Below, one piece after another: positions 22,191 through 33,439 of a stretch of DNA of 64,000 bases; the stretch's first letter is position 1, and the number at the start of each line of letters is the position of its first letter. Source of the DNA: Apoderus coryli (Eukaryota; Arthropoda; Insecta; Coleoptera; Attelabidae); NCBI GenBank assembly GCA_911728435.2, contig OU452198.1:30657902-30721901 (forward strand), read 5' to 3'. The notes below the pieces were generated by a model. That model did no database searches. It was not told the DNA's origin and saw only the letters and a list, made by a program, of their open reading frames with translations. Both the position numbers and the translations under genes were made by a program.

Positions 22191-23943
22191 GTACCTCCGG
22201 AACGAAAACTATCACCGGTTGAAATTCAAATTACAGGTAACTTAATTCAGAAACTATTAAGAGAAAGTGCAATTTCAAAGGTTGATCCATGTGAGGGTCA
22301 ATTTATTTCCTCAATCTTCGTGGTTCCAAAACCGGATAATTCTAATCGTTTGATAATAAATATATATGTGTCACATTTTAAAATTGAGGACTACAGAACG
22401 GTATCACGTCTACTTACGCCTAATAGTTGGATGGCCAGCATGGATATTAAAGATGCCTATTATCATATACCTATCAAGAAATCTCATAGGAAGTATCTAA
22501 GATTTAGATTTAACGGGGTTTTATTCGAATATAATGTTCTACCTTTTGGTTTAAATTGCGCCCCTTTAATTTTCACAAAACTCCTAAAGCCGGTTATTGC
22601 TATGCTTCGAAAAAAATGTTATTTATCTGTTATCTATTTAGATGACTTGCTTCTTCTAGGAAAATCAGAGATAGAATGTAAGAACAACATTACAGAAACT
22701 ATAATGCTGTTAGAACACATGGTTTTTCTGATAAACTATGATAAAAGTAATCTTACTCCTACCCATATTTGTCAGTACTTAGGTTTTGTTTATAATACAA
22801 CTAATATGCAGTTATCTTTACCTGACAAAAAACGTTTTAAACTAGCTGGTATGTTAAGACGATTTCGGGTTTTGAAACAATGCAAAATCCGAGAATTTTC
22901 CAAGTTTATTGGTACTCTAGTGTCTGCTGGCCCGGCAGTTAAATATAGTTTTTTGTATTTAAAACTTTTTGAAAGAGAAAAATACCTTGCCCTAAAAAAT
23001 TCTAACAATAATTATGATGCAAAAATGTATATATCTCCTACCTTATCACCTGATATCTCCTGGTGGATTAACAAAATACCAAACGCATTTAATAATATCC
23101 ATATAGAGAGTTTCAAAATGGAATTATATACCGACGCATCGAAAACTGATTGGGGAGCAGTGTGCAATCTTAAGACTACTTCTGGTTTTTTGGTCGGAAC
23201 AAGAAAAAATATACCACATTAATGTCTTAGAGTTATTGGCGGTTTATTTCGGCTTAAAATGTTTTGCAAAGGATTTTTCAAATTGTAATATTCTTTGCAG
23301 GGTCGACAATACTACTGCAATATCCGTCATAAATCGAATGGGAAGTGTAAAATTTCACAACCTTAATAAAATAGCCCGGAAAATATGGTGCTGGTGTCAA
23401 GATAAAAATATTTACATTTTTGCGTCATACATTAATACCAAAGATAATGTTTATGCTGATGAAGCATCTCGAAAAACTCACAAAGAAACTGAATGGAGCC
23501 TTGCTGATTATGCATTTAATGACATTACGCAAAAATTCGGAGAGCCAGATATTGACTTATTTGCGAGTCGTTTAAATAACAAATGTTCAAAATTTGTCTC
23601 ATGGTTGAAAGACCCTAAAGCTTTTAAGGTCGATGCTTTTACCCTGGCTTGGACTGATCTCAATTTCTGTGCCTTTCCCCCCTTTTCAATGGTACTAAGG
23701 GTTCTACAAAAAATCATTAAAGACAAAGTTGAAGGTATTGTGGTGGTACCTTTTTGGGTCTCTCAACCATGGTATCCATTGTTCAGGTCTTTATTAATAT
23801 CAGAATTGTTAATATTTAAACCTACGAGCATGTTACTCTCTTTCAGCAAAATCCCTCACCCGTTATGCAAGAGTCTTTCCCTGGCAGTAGGGAGATTATC
23901 CAGGAAGCACTTTTACGAAGAGGAGTCCCTCAAGACTCCCTAG
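22191..23943 (+). pseudogene. DIRS-type reverse transcriptase/RNase H (one frameshift)
   Basis: RT and RNase H of a DIRS retrotransposon, a class that integrates with a tyrosine recombinase rather than a DDE integrase. The 5' end is missing; the frame is open from about 22191. RT motifs: MASMDIKDAYYHIPI, NVLPFGLNCAP and catalytic YLDDLLL. RNase H motifs: ELYTDASKTDWGA (D), VLELLAVYFGLK (E) and VDNTTAISVINRMG (D). A frameshift lies in a T-run near 23185. Downstream, PDIDLFASRLNNKCSKFVSW and FPPFSMVLRVLQKI, ending VVPFWVSQPW, match the domain that follows RNase H in animal DIRS elements. The ORF overlaps the recombinase ORF, as usual in this class. Confidence 0.9.
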
Positions 23944-24853
23944 ACATATGCATTTCCTCTATAACAGGATCTACTATAAAACAATATTCGGTAGGTCTTA
24001 AACATTGGTGGCAGTTTTGCCTTTCTAATCATTGTAATCCTTTTGATATAACAGTTCCAAAAGTTTTGAGTTTTTTGACTAACCAGTTTAATAAGGGCGC
24101 GTCGTATGGTACGCTTAATTCCCACAGGGCTGCTATTGGCCAAATAGCAGGTCCCGAAATAGGTTCCGATTTTCGTATAAAAAGATTTTTTAAAGGCATA
24201 TTTGCAAAAAATCCACCGTTGCCTAGATACGAAAATGGGGGATGCTGGGATCCTAGTATAGTACTCTCTTATGTAAAAAGCTTAGATAATAATACCATCC
24301 CTCTCGAAACGCTAACCAAAAAGCTTGTTGTTTTATTGGCCTTATGTACTGGTCAACGAATTCAAACTTTAACCTTAATACAAATTAATAATATTTTCAT
24401 TCGGACAGAACAAATAGAAATTAAAATATCCAGCAGGATAAAGACTTCGGCTTTAAATAAGCCCCAACCTTTTCTCATTTTACCATTTTTTGATGCGGAT
24501 CCGCAAATATGTGTGGCTAGGACCCTCATTAAGTATTTAGAACAAACCAAAGAATTACGAACTTCATGTAAAATCCTCTTTATTACCTATAAAAAACCAC
24601 ATCATAAAGCCACTTCCCAAACAGTTAGTAGGTGGATAAAGAGTATATTACAAGCAAGCGGGGTGGTATAAACCAATTTAAGCCCCAAAGTATTAGACAC
24701 GCTTCAACTTCTTCAGCAGCTCGTGCCGGAGTTAACTTCGATACAATGAGATTGGCAGCAGGTTGGTCAAGAAACTCTGAAACTTTTGCCAGGTTTTATA
24801 ACAGACCAGTGATAGATAAAAGAGCTTTCGCTCAAGCGGTATTAAATTCCTAG
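23865..24853 (+). pseudogene. DIRS-type tyrosine recombinase (one frameshift; catalytic His replaced by Gln)
   Basis: The tyrosine recombinase (YR) ORF of the DIRS element. The N-terminal SAM-like part includes TIKQYSVGLKHWWQFCLSNH and LNSHRAAIGQIAG. The catalytic domain has the first arginine in CTGQRIQTL. A +1 frameshift in GGGG at about 24660 precedes FKPQSIRHASTSSAARAG and AGWSRNSETFARFYNRPV. The final Y of FYNR is the expected nucleophile. In the HxxR motif this copy has QSIR, so the usual histidine is glutamine (CAA). It ends at a TAG at 24851-24853. The flanking inverted and internal complementary repeats of DIRS were not resolved. Confidence 0.85.
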
Positions 24854-25065
24854 TTGCTATTATTTTTGTTATTTCTATACGCATATTATATATTTATAAG
24901 TAACCTGTTGTTCTGGGTTTTATTTGTAAAACAAAAAAATTTGTTTTTTGCTTTTTTGTATTTGTTGTTACGTTAGTGAAGATAATAAAACAGTTCATAT
25001 ATAAAAGATCATCTGTATTTTATTATAAATATAAAATTGTACAACATGATCTTTGAACATCTACA

Positions 25066-25465
25066 CTTCTTCTTTATTTATGAGACGAAGCCAAATATAA
25101 TTACAAGATCAAACGAACTTACCTAAGTGATGTTCGATCTTGATTATATGAAGGCTTCGTCGAAATAAATAAAGTCCCAACCCCACCCTAATTATTAAAA
25201 TAATAATAATAATTTCCCAAAACATAGTATGTATGTTGTACTAATTTTATATTACTTTAAAGAAAGACTGATTAGTAGGTTAGGTATGCATCGGTAGGCA
25301 AGGAGATCGGTGCAAGATGAATCATTGTTTTTTGTTTACTTTAAAAATTGTGGCCAATACGCATGGAAGCGGGATACTACACTTCTTCTTTATTTATTTC
25401 GACGAAGCCTTCATATAATCAAGATCGATCATCACTTAGGTAAGTTCGTTTGATCTTGTAATTAT
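25066..25465. repeat. Inverted repeat (~95-bp arms) beside a Penelope fragment
   Basis: Left arm about 25066-25175 and right arm about 25378-25460 are reverse complements: ACTTCTTCTTTATTTAT outside, then GACGAAGCC, TACCTAAGTGAT and GATCAAACGAACTTA. The ~200-bp spacer has no gene. Inverted terminal arrangements are known for Penelope-like elements, and a Penelope RT fragment abuts the right arm. Confidence 0.7.
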
Positions 25466-25469
25466 TAAT

Positions 25470-25669
25470 CCCATGAAAAAAAAATGTGACATTGGTACGT
25501 GGAAGAGTCTGTGGAAGTAAGATTGGAATGTTGAGAATTTGTGTGCTGACGGGTGGTTGGAGTGGTAGTCGATAATAGCGTCTGACGAAGTGGGTTTCCC
25601 ATTTTTCAATTCCCTTAAATTCAACTCAATAGAACCCACCATCCCAAGCCTCCCATAAATAAGCCCCAT
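25470..25669 (-). pseudogene. Penelope-like reverse transcriptase fragment
   Basis: A minus-strand fragment resembling the C-terminal RT block of Penelope-like elements: IELNLRELKNGKPTSSDAII, then DYHSNHPSAHKFSTFQSYF and HRLFHVPMS. The order K-P-T-S/T-D...HS/N-HP..HK...HRL..P is the family signature. Both the catalytic RT core and the GIY-YIG endonuclease are missing. It breaks into the inverted repeat at about 25470. Confidence 0.7.
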
Positions 25670-25689
25670 AACCTACAAATATAAACAAA

Positions 25690-26374
25690 TCAACCAATAT
25701 TTAGGTTATAACATGACATTTCATTTTCTCTTAGACCAAAACAATAGAATCATTAAGCCACAGACACCACCACTTTTAATCAAACATTAAGGTTACTATA
25801 CTCATAGAAAATAAATAATAAAGACACTAAAATCATGGACATTACAAATAACTTCTCTCAACACCTTAACAGAAATTCATTCACTAAATATATTACACAT
25901 TAAACAACCCCTCATCCACTCACCTCACTTGACTTACTCACCTCACCTTAAACATCGAATGTGTAGCTTTGGCTGAGACCTTGATACTTGAGTCTTCATA
26001 CTCGCCACTCGACATTTTGTCCTATTTCATTTGTGAATCTTCAAAACAGCCATACTATTGTGGGATCTTACCAGATTGTAAAAGTTTTTTAATTTAATTT
26101 ACTTTTAAAATGAGAAAAAGAAGAAAACGCAAAACAAAAACAAGAATAATTCACAAATTTTCAACCATTTAACTATATATTTTTATTAATTTAACAACTC
26201 AATTTATTTCCAACAAAATGGTAAGATTCCTACACGTATAATAATATCCCACCGTATCCTAAATAAGTGATTATTTTACAGATATGTATAAACGTTTAAA
26301 TCAATGTAAAACTCTATTAACATTTGTATGAAGTACGACCCTCACATCTAACAATATTGTATAAGGATCCTTAA
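25690..26374. other. AT-rich, no gene seen
   Basis: No recognisable ORF or repeat beyond A/T-rich low-complexity DNA. It lies between the Penelope fragment and a hammerhead-like motif and may be degraded Penelope sequence. Confidence 0.35.
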
Positions 26375-26413
26375 GCCACTGATGATGGACGTGTAGTCCG
26401 AAACATGTCTGGC
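26375..26413 (+). ncRNA. Hammerhead-ribozyme-like motif
   Basis: The order is GCCA - CTGATGA - T - GGAC GTGTA GTCC - GAA - ACATGT - C - TGGC. Core CUGAUGA and GAAA are present. Stem II is GGAC/GUCC with a 5-nt loop, stem I is GCCA/UGGC, and stem III would be the self-complementary ACAUGU, as in minimal dimer-forming hammerheads of repeats. The cleavage position after C17 fits. One extra U between CUGAUGA and stem II is non-canonical. Activity is untested. Confidence 0.55.
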
Positions 26414-26449
26414 ATTTAAAAACAAGGTTTTAACGTATATGTGCCAGTA

Positions 26450-29400
26450 AGGCGACCATTACCGGTAGTCGACCACTCAACGCTTAAAATTCGAATATTT
26501 TAACTAATATGATTATTTCACGGCTTAATTCATTTCCTAGTGGTCGACCAATATATATCCCCAATCTATTTTATAGTTTTATCTTATTAAGCAATAAAAC
26601 TAAGAGTACATTTGGATATCGGGGCTTACAAAAACCGTGCAATTTTTGGCGCTCTAGCGGCCAATTATAGAAATATTCAGTTCATGTTTTGTCTCCCTCA
26701 GCAATGGCGATGTAGATACTGCTCATCTTTTGTTGAAAAACCTGTACCTGGGCTTTGAGAAACTCAAGTTAAACCCCTTATACGATTTTTTGGAATTGTT
26801 TCGTGTTTTGAGCATGTAGAAAACGCTTTTCTTTATAAGATTGAACCTATTTAAGACATTTATTTTTACAATAATATCAAATAATTACGTGGTCGGACAC
26901 TAGCTTAAATTTACAACAAAAATTAGTAGTCGTCCGGGCTGGACGACTACTAGCGTCCTTACTTTTTTTTTACCCATCATTTTCTAACTTTATGAACTGT
27001 TCAATTTTGTCTTACGTGTGGTAAGACTAAATTGAGTTAAATCTTAATTTCGGTAGTCGACCAGTGTAGATGCAGCGAGTAATTACTTTTCTTAATTTTG
27101 ATGTCACTGGTCGACTACTAAATTTATAACGATACAATAAACATTCCAGTAGTCGTCCAAATATTGTTGGTAGGTACGGCGCTCCATTTTCCTTTTTTTT
27201 AGAACATGGAAACTAAGAAGCCTGCTAAAAATGCAAACTCCTCAGTAAAACCTAAGGTGAAACCAAAAAGACAATTTCACCAGTATACTGAAGAAAATTT
27301 AAGAGAAGCTGTGCAATCTATTAGAGACGGTGCAAAAGTTCGAGAGACTTGTACTAAGTTTGGAGTGCCGAAGACAACAGTATAGGACCACCTCCAATGT
27401 CGGGTAACAGAGAAACCTCGTCAAATGGGACCAGACCCTGTACTTACCCTGAAAAACGAGAAAAAAATTGTTGCTTGGTTAATTGAGCTGGCTAAATGTG
27501 GGTTCCCGCTTAAACAGCAAGAATTACTCACCACTGTGCAAAAAATAGTAAATGAACAACATATTCAAACACCGTTTAAAGATGGTATGCCATGGCAAAC
27601 TTGGTATCTAGGCTTCTTACGAAGACATCCTGAGATTTTCGCACGGACTCCAGAGACGATAGACAAGTCTAGATCAAAACTGACGGAACAATTTATAAGA
27701 GCTTGGTTCAGTGACTTAAAAACCTTTTTAATAGACTCTAACGCTGCCGATATTTTGGAGGATCCAAGTAGAATTCTAAATGCGGACGAGAGTGGCTTTA
27801 ATCTCTGCCCAAAAAGTGGAAAGGTGCTGGGCTTGAAGGGTTTAAAAAATGTGTATGAAGTAGCACGAGGCAATACCAAAGAAAATTTAACAGTTCTTGT
27901 TACGTTTACTGCGGATGGGCGAATGTGTCCACCTGTCGTAGTTTTTCCATACGTAAAACCTCCATGCGCTGTTGTAGAGAGTATGCCGCCTTCGTGGATA
28001 CTAGGGAAATCCGATTCTGGTTGGATGAGGTCAGACATTTTTTATGAATTTGTTGCAAATGGCCTCACTGACTGGCTGAATGAACAACAGATCCAAAAAC
28101 CAGTTTTGTTTTTAGTTGACGACCACCGCTCTCATATGTCATTGAAGTTAAGTGAATTTTGTGCTCAAAATGGGATTATATTGTATGCACTCCCTCCAAA
28201 CGCTACACATTTGATACAACCCGCTGATGTTTCGGTCTTCAGACCCCTTAAGGAGTACTGGCGTCAGGCGGTTCGCAAATTGCAGGCTGATAATATGAAT
28301 TGCGTCGTTACTAAAGCAAGGTTCTGTCCAGTTTTTCAAGAAGCATTAAATCACCCATGCCAGATAATATAAAAAATGGCTTTAAAGCGTGCGGGGGTTT
28401 CCCCTTTAATGCAAATGCTCTCGATTACACAAAATGTGTTCAGAATCGCCTTGAACAAATAAACCAATGTCAAGCAGACCCAGTCCACTAATTCACAGAA
28501 GATGACTTCAATAGTACAATAAAGGTTCTAGGTACAATGAAAACAACATTTTCAACTATAGGAATTGATGTTGACATAATTATGGATGCGGTAAAATCTC
28601 TACAACTGCCAATAAGTACCCCTCAAACAGACAACAGCGTGAATGATGTTATAAACATAAACTATGTAGTGGATCAGGATGGCTTTCTAGTATTGCCCGC
28701 ACCACTTCCAGATGTTACATCTCCTGAAGATACATCGTGTAACATATCTGATGTTGGTCTATTGACTGAGAATTTTAGAATGCCTTCTACAAAAAACGAA
28801 CCTCCAAACAGTGCAAGTAATACCAGTTTATTGTCCGATTGGAATTCATGCCCCGAGTGGAATAAAGAGATAGATATGTCACATAACTCCAGTGATCTCA
28901 ATCTGCCGAATCAGATTACTACAATGTCTTCCAACAGTGAACCTATTACTGCTTTATTATCCAACTTGAATTCTTCGGGGAAGGGACCTGATTTATCGCA
29001 TTTTACAAAACATTTGAGATATCCATGTCTTATTGAAAAATCCAAAAAAAAACCAAAATTGAAGCTTCTGATGCTTGGAGATACCACTATAGTAAGAAAG
29101 ATAATGAAAAAACAGAAAAAGAAAATGCAAAGTTAAAAAGGAAACAAGATATAGCCAAAAGGAAGGAAACAAATTCGACAAAAATACCTGCAAAGCGCCA
29201 AAAAATGTTAAAACCGGTAGATACTAACATATGCCAAGCCAAAGAAAAGTGTGCCATTTGCATTGAAGACTTGTATAGTGACGCCGAAGATGACTCAGAA
29301 AAAAACCTAGGCTGTGATGTTTGCCCAAAATGGTTTCACCTGAAATGCACAAGGTACCAAGACAGCAACTATGATGATGTAGCAAATGAGGAGTTTGTAT

Positions 29401-29660
29401 GTGACTTTTGTGATACGTAAAGCGGAATATTTTGTTTCTATTCAAGAAATGTGTTAATTTTTTAATTAAGAAAAATTTGTTAATTTTTTTAATTCAAAAA
29501 AAATGTGTTAATTTTTTTAATAAATTCTACTTGCTACCCAAAATTTCTACTTTCGACACCGGTCCCTCTATAGGTTTTCTTGATGAAATGATCTCTAAAA
29601 TACCCGTGGTCGACTACTAACATCCTAGCCGGTCGACTAATAATTTTAAATGGACGACCA
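26450..29660 (+). mobile_element. Pogo-like DNA transposon with subterminal GGTCGACTACT repeats
   Basis: The transposase gene (27206-29420) is bracketed by clusters of TAGTCGACC or TAGTCGTCC sites. On the left they are at about 26466, 26540, 26930, 26943, 27055, 27110 and 27152; on the right at about 29608, 29629 and 29652. A possible left end CAGTAAGGCGACCATT (26447) resembles the inverted right end near AATGGACGACCACTAA. Pogo-family ends often begin CAG. Exact ends and TA duplication are not certain. Confidence 0.7.
27206..29420 (+). pseudogene. Pogo-like transposase with C-terminal PHD finger, broken
   Basis: Starts at an ATG at 27206 with a basic N-terminus and a helix-turn-helix (HQYTEENLREAVQSIRDGAK), followed by an in-frame TAG at 27383. 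The DDE domain shows LNADESGFNL, LFLVDDHRSHMS and QPADVSVFRPLK, i.e. D-D-D with about 34 residues between the last two. Breaks follow near 28365 and an in-frame TAA at about 28488. The tail is acidic and serine-rich, then a frameshift in an A-run near 29047, then a C4HC3 PHD finger (CAIC...CDVC..WFHLKC...CDFC) ending at 29418. Pogo-like transposases with a PHD finger are known from insects by my recollection. This copy has at least four lesions. Confidence 0.85.
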
Positions 29661-30530
29661 CTAACAAAAATACACTTTTTAAATCTAAAATATTATAAAT
29701 TTTTTAAAATGCTTATTTACATTTAACATATTTGCAAATGAAAAACAACATGATTAGCTGTACTAAAAGTAAAAATTCATTATAAACGGACAATACATGT
29801 ATGAATTATGATTTTTCCAAGTTGACATTTACCAAAACCAATTTATCTCCATATAAACCTGCCGAATTTGATTGACGGCTATAGGTATCTCGATTTATTT
29901 TTTAGAACGCCGTATTAGACTAATGCCCAGATTATTGTTTTGGCGATAACTTTGAAACGAACAAAGATATCGAACTGCGGTTTTCACACTTTTCTTGCAA
30001 AGATGATCTAGTTTGCGATTATGGGACTGTAATTATACCGTGCCATTTAAGTTTTTGGAGAAAAATCGAAAAAACGCTAATGATTACAAATTGCGCCCTC
30101 TGGCAAGTTTATTAGGAACTATTGTGTATTAGCGGATACTACATGGTTGGTTTTCTCTTCCAATCAATCCCAAGTCTATCAAAATCGAATAAGTGGTTTA
30201 GAAGATACAGCAATTTAAATAATTATACTTTGAATGGCTTCCCCCAGTCTTATTAAAGATCATACATCAATAAGCCTCAGACAAAAGTGGTGTAAAATTA
30301 TCTAGGCTTTCTCATGATGTTACCAAAATTTTGACTACATTTGGGATTTTTTGCAGAAATCAAGCATTTTAAATTTTGAAATGAAATAACGCCCCCTTGT
30401 GGCGAAATGCGGAACTTGAAAAAAATTTCTAGAATTTTATCATGACCACTTTAATTGAAAATATATTTTTCCCAAGGTTCTACGACGAATAGTTTCCGAG
30501 ATACAGCCGCTGGCCACGCTTACTGGATCA
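29661..30530. other. Gene-free spacer between pogo element and CDC40
   Basis: Non-coding. Words such as GATAACTTTGAAACGAACAA and CGCCCTCTGGC suggest degraded repetitive DNA, but I cannot assign a family. Confidence 0.4.
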
Positions 30531-30532
30531 GC

Positions 30533-30838
30533 CTGTATACAATTCTGGCAAGCAACGCTATTTCTAAGAGGCAGAGATTTTTTAAAATTACAGCTTATTG
30601 TACTGTTTGGACAAACAAATGAGAGCTTCAAAGGCACCATTCGATCTCATCAAGAGGATCAAAAATCATGAACACCTGTACAATAGGTCCCACAGTACAC
30701 TGGGACGATAAAACAACACCGAAATGAGCATATATACGATTCTGGCAAGTAACGCTATTTCTAAGAGTCAGACTTGATTTTTTTTTAAATGATAGCTTAT
30801 TGTACCTACTGTTTGGAGAAACAAATGAGAGCTTCAAA
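30533..30838. repeat. Two diverged ~100-bp direct repeats
   Basis: 30535-30632 and 30732-30838 share TATACRATTCTGGCAAGYAA, CGCTATTTCTAAGAG, ACAGCTTATTGTAC-like and AAACAAATGAGAGCTTCAAA. They lie just downstream of the CDC40 polyadenylation signal. Confidence 0.75.
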
Positions 30839-30862
30839 TATAGTTTAAAAAATAACTAGTCA

Positions 30863-30868
30863 TTTATT
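30863..30868 (-). terminator. Polyadenylation signal of CDC40
   Basis: AATAAA on the minus strand, 43 bases after the CDC40 stop codon. The position is normal for a short insect 3' untranslated region. Confidence 0.6.
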
Positions 30869-30910
30869 AAATATACAATATATACAATACATTTTTAATG
30901 TATAAAAAGC

Positions 30911-32008
30911 TTAATCCCAAAACTTAATTAACCCATCCCAACCCGCCGTTACCAATTTACTGGGTTCATGCGGATGCCACAACACTCCAATGCAAACACC
31001 GTCATGTGCTTTCCATTTCTTGTACAATTTTGTTGTTTTCCAGTCCCAAATAAAACACTTTCCATCTGCGTCACCAGACACCAAATAACTCATGTCTGGT
31101 GAAAAGTCCAACGTACACGCATATCCCGCAACCATATGACCAGAGAATGTCTTCTTCCGGTTAATCTTAAACCGGTTCATCGCCGAAAATATCACTATTT
31201 TATTGTCCATGCTTTGGCACGCTAACCATTTGGCGTTTGGTGATGGAGTTACAGATGGCATACTATGCATTTGAGGGTCTGCGATGTATTTCATATCAAC
31301 CGGAATATCCCATTCCCACACACGCAGCGATTTATCATCGGATGTCGTGACAAATCGTCTATTGTCATCTACGAAAGTAATTGAATTAACTGCCCCTAAA
31401 TGCCTATCGTATTCCTGAACTACATCACCCGACCGAATATCCCAACATATAATTTTCTTATCTGATGTTCCAGCAACAAACAAATGCTGCTTGTTCTTAT
31501 CAGGATTGAATTTAACACAATATGGGATCTTTCTGCTTGTAAATCGGGATAATACTTGTCCAGTTTCAGTGTCCCATAACTTAATATATCTATCGTATCC
31601 TGCCGATAAGAATCTTTTGCCGTTGTTATCGAAATTGATGTCCCTAACAGCTTGTCGATGACCATAGTACGTCCTAATACATCTTCTTTCATTATACACT
31701 TCCCATAATTTGATTTTACAATCCATGCCAGCTGATAGTAAGAGATGTGCGGTACGTGGGTACCAAGCAATTGCGGAAACGCCTTTCGTGTGTCCTGACC
31801 ACGTATGGATATGGGCCTTCGGTAGGAAACATTTGGTTGGGGGTGTTTCTGAACGCAAATTGACTCCAACATCTTGCGGGGGGTGTAGAAATGATCTGCC
31901 TTGGTAGTCGACTGGGTTATTGATGTGTAGTACGGATTTTTCCTCAATTTGTTTTGCCTCGCCGTCAATAGGGCGGGCATGGCGTTTCATTCTTTTCGTC
32001 ATCAATTC
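30911..32008 (-). CDS. CDC40: CDC40/PRP17 pre-mRNA processing factor 17, exon 2 (WD40 domain)
   Basis: Last coding exon of CDC40/PRP17, a splicing factor needed for the second catalytic step of pre-mRNA splicing in the nucleus. The exon starts after a TTTTTTCAG acceptor with codons for E-L-M-T-K-R-M and runs open for 365 codons to TAA. It contains the linker DYQGRSFLHPPQDVGVNL and [20 protein letters not shown], followed by seven WD repeats ([25 protein letters not shown], then blades ending IFSAMNR, IWDWKTTK and FWD), the usual end of this family. Joined to exon 1 in phase it gives about 580 aa, close to the human protein's length. No lesion is seen, so this is the functional copy. Confidence 0.95.
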   Translation of the reverse strand, partial: ELMTKRMKRHARPIDGEAKQIEEKSVLHINNPVDYQGRSFLHPPQDVGVNLRSETPPTKCFLPKAHIHTWSGHTKGVSAIAWYPRTAHLLLSAGMDCKIKLWEVYNERRCIRTYYGHRQAVRDINFDNNGKRFLSAGYDRYIKLWDTETGQVLSRFTSRKIPYCVKFNPDKNKQHLFVAGTSDKKIICWDIRSGDVVQEYDRHLGAVNSITFVDDNRRFVTTSDDKSLRVWEWDIPVDMKYIADPQMHSMPSVTPSPNAKWLACQSMDNKIVIFSAMNRFKINRKKTFSGHMVAGYACTLDFSPDMSYLVSGDADGKCFIWDWKTTKLYKKWKAHDGVCIGVLWHPHEPSKLVTAGWDGLIKFWD

Positions 32009-32154
32009 CTGAAAAAATAATTGTAAATAATTAATCAGTTATTTACATACACTGAGTGTTTTATATACCCCCAAACAAAAAATTAATTTTTGCAGAGCAA
32101 AAACTGAGGCCAAAAGCTAATCAAAATTTCTATATATACACGGTGTCACAAAAA

Positions 32155-33190
32155 ATAGAATCTACGACCAAAAATACGACGAAAATCACTTATGTCAAAA
32201 TTTCAAAAAATGTCTCCTTAGCAAATTATGACAATTTTGATTATTAAAATGAAGCAATTTTCGATATGCATGGATGCAAACGGCGAATAAAATTGTTTTC
32301 TAGACGGCTTATTGTTTTGTTTGTAACTTGTGCTAAAGCTCCATAAATGCGAACAATAACATCATCTTCACTGTTGGGTAGGACATGGTAAAACTTATTT
32401 TTCAGATAACCCCAAAGCCAAAAGTCTATTGGGTTGAGATCCGGGGACCTAGGAGGCTAAGAAATAGGTCCTCCACGATCAATCCATTGGTTGGGAAAAC
32501 GTCGTTTAATATCTCTCGAACATTTCGAGAATAATGGGCAGGTGCACCATGATCTTGAGACAATATTTGGCCTCTGTGCTAAAGGAACTTCTCCCAGAAA
32601 AGTAGGTAATCTGTTATCGCAAAAATTGGCATAGTTTTCGGTTTCCTAGGTAGAAACTGTGGTTCTATTATCCTATTTCCCAACAGACAAATCCACACAT
32701 TTAAGTTCCAGCGTGCTTGCTTATGTGATTATCTAATTGGTGCTGATTTTCGTAATTCCAACAATGCAAGTTGTGCTCATTGAACACTCCTTGCTGGTTA
32801 AAATGGGCTTCATCACTCCACAGTACTTGCTTAAGAAGTTCTTCATTTGCGTCCAGGCAATTTAAAAAAAAATCTACAAAATCGTATGCAATTCTTTGCA
32901 TGAATCTGTGTATGATGCTACGTGGATGGTGCCGATTACTTTCCATAATTCTGGTGCTCACCAGAGGATCTTGTTCAATGTGGTTCAGTAATTGGTATTC
33001 CTGTTGCTTTCTAGGGCGACCTGAATTAATCTTCCGTGGTGCAAAGCACCGAGTTTCTTGAAGGCGATTTTCAACAGCACTTAGGTATTGTCTTATGATC
33101 TGGGGTCACCTAGATGGAAAACGTTCGCGGTACAGACGTTCTGCGGCACGGGCATTATTGTTACAAACTCCAAGTACGTAAGTAAGTTTA
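32155..33190 (-). pseudogene. Mariner/Tc1-like (IS630 superfamily) transposase, broken
   Basis: Read on the minus strand. An N-terminal part gives RAAERLYRERFPSR and INSGRPRKQQEYQLL. Next come PLVSTRIM and LLKQVLWSDEAHFNQQGVFN, whose D is the expected second catalytic residue, then HNLHCWNYENQHQL. After several frameshifts the C-terminal box reads WPPRSPDLNPIDFWLWGYLK with the third catalytic residue. Multiple stops make it inactive. It is the fuller counterpart of 5611-6112. Confidence 0.85.
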
Positions 33191-33439
33191 ATCATGTCTT
33201 CAATTGTAAATATTGTACATGGACGTATTCAGGGTTTATATGTAGGCGAACTTATTAAAACACATTATTATAGGAGTCTGGTAGCATTCTATTTCTGCAC
33301 TGAACAATTGACACGGGCATTGTAGTTTAATTTTTTTTCCACATTCTCTTACTTGATTTCTACTCTCAAACTCTCTACTTTTTCATCAATTTCTGGCAAA
33401 AAGACCCAATAAATATGTGTTAAACAGATATTATTGTTT

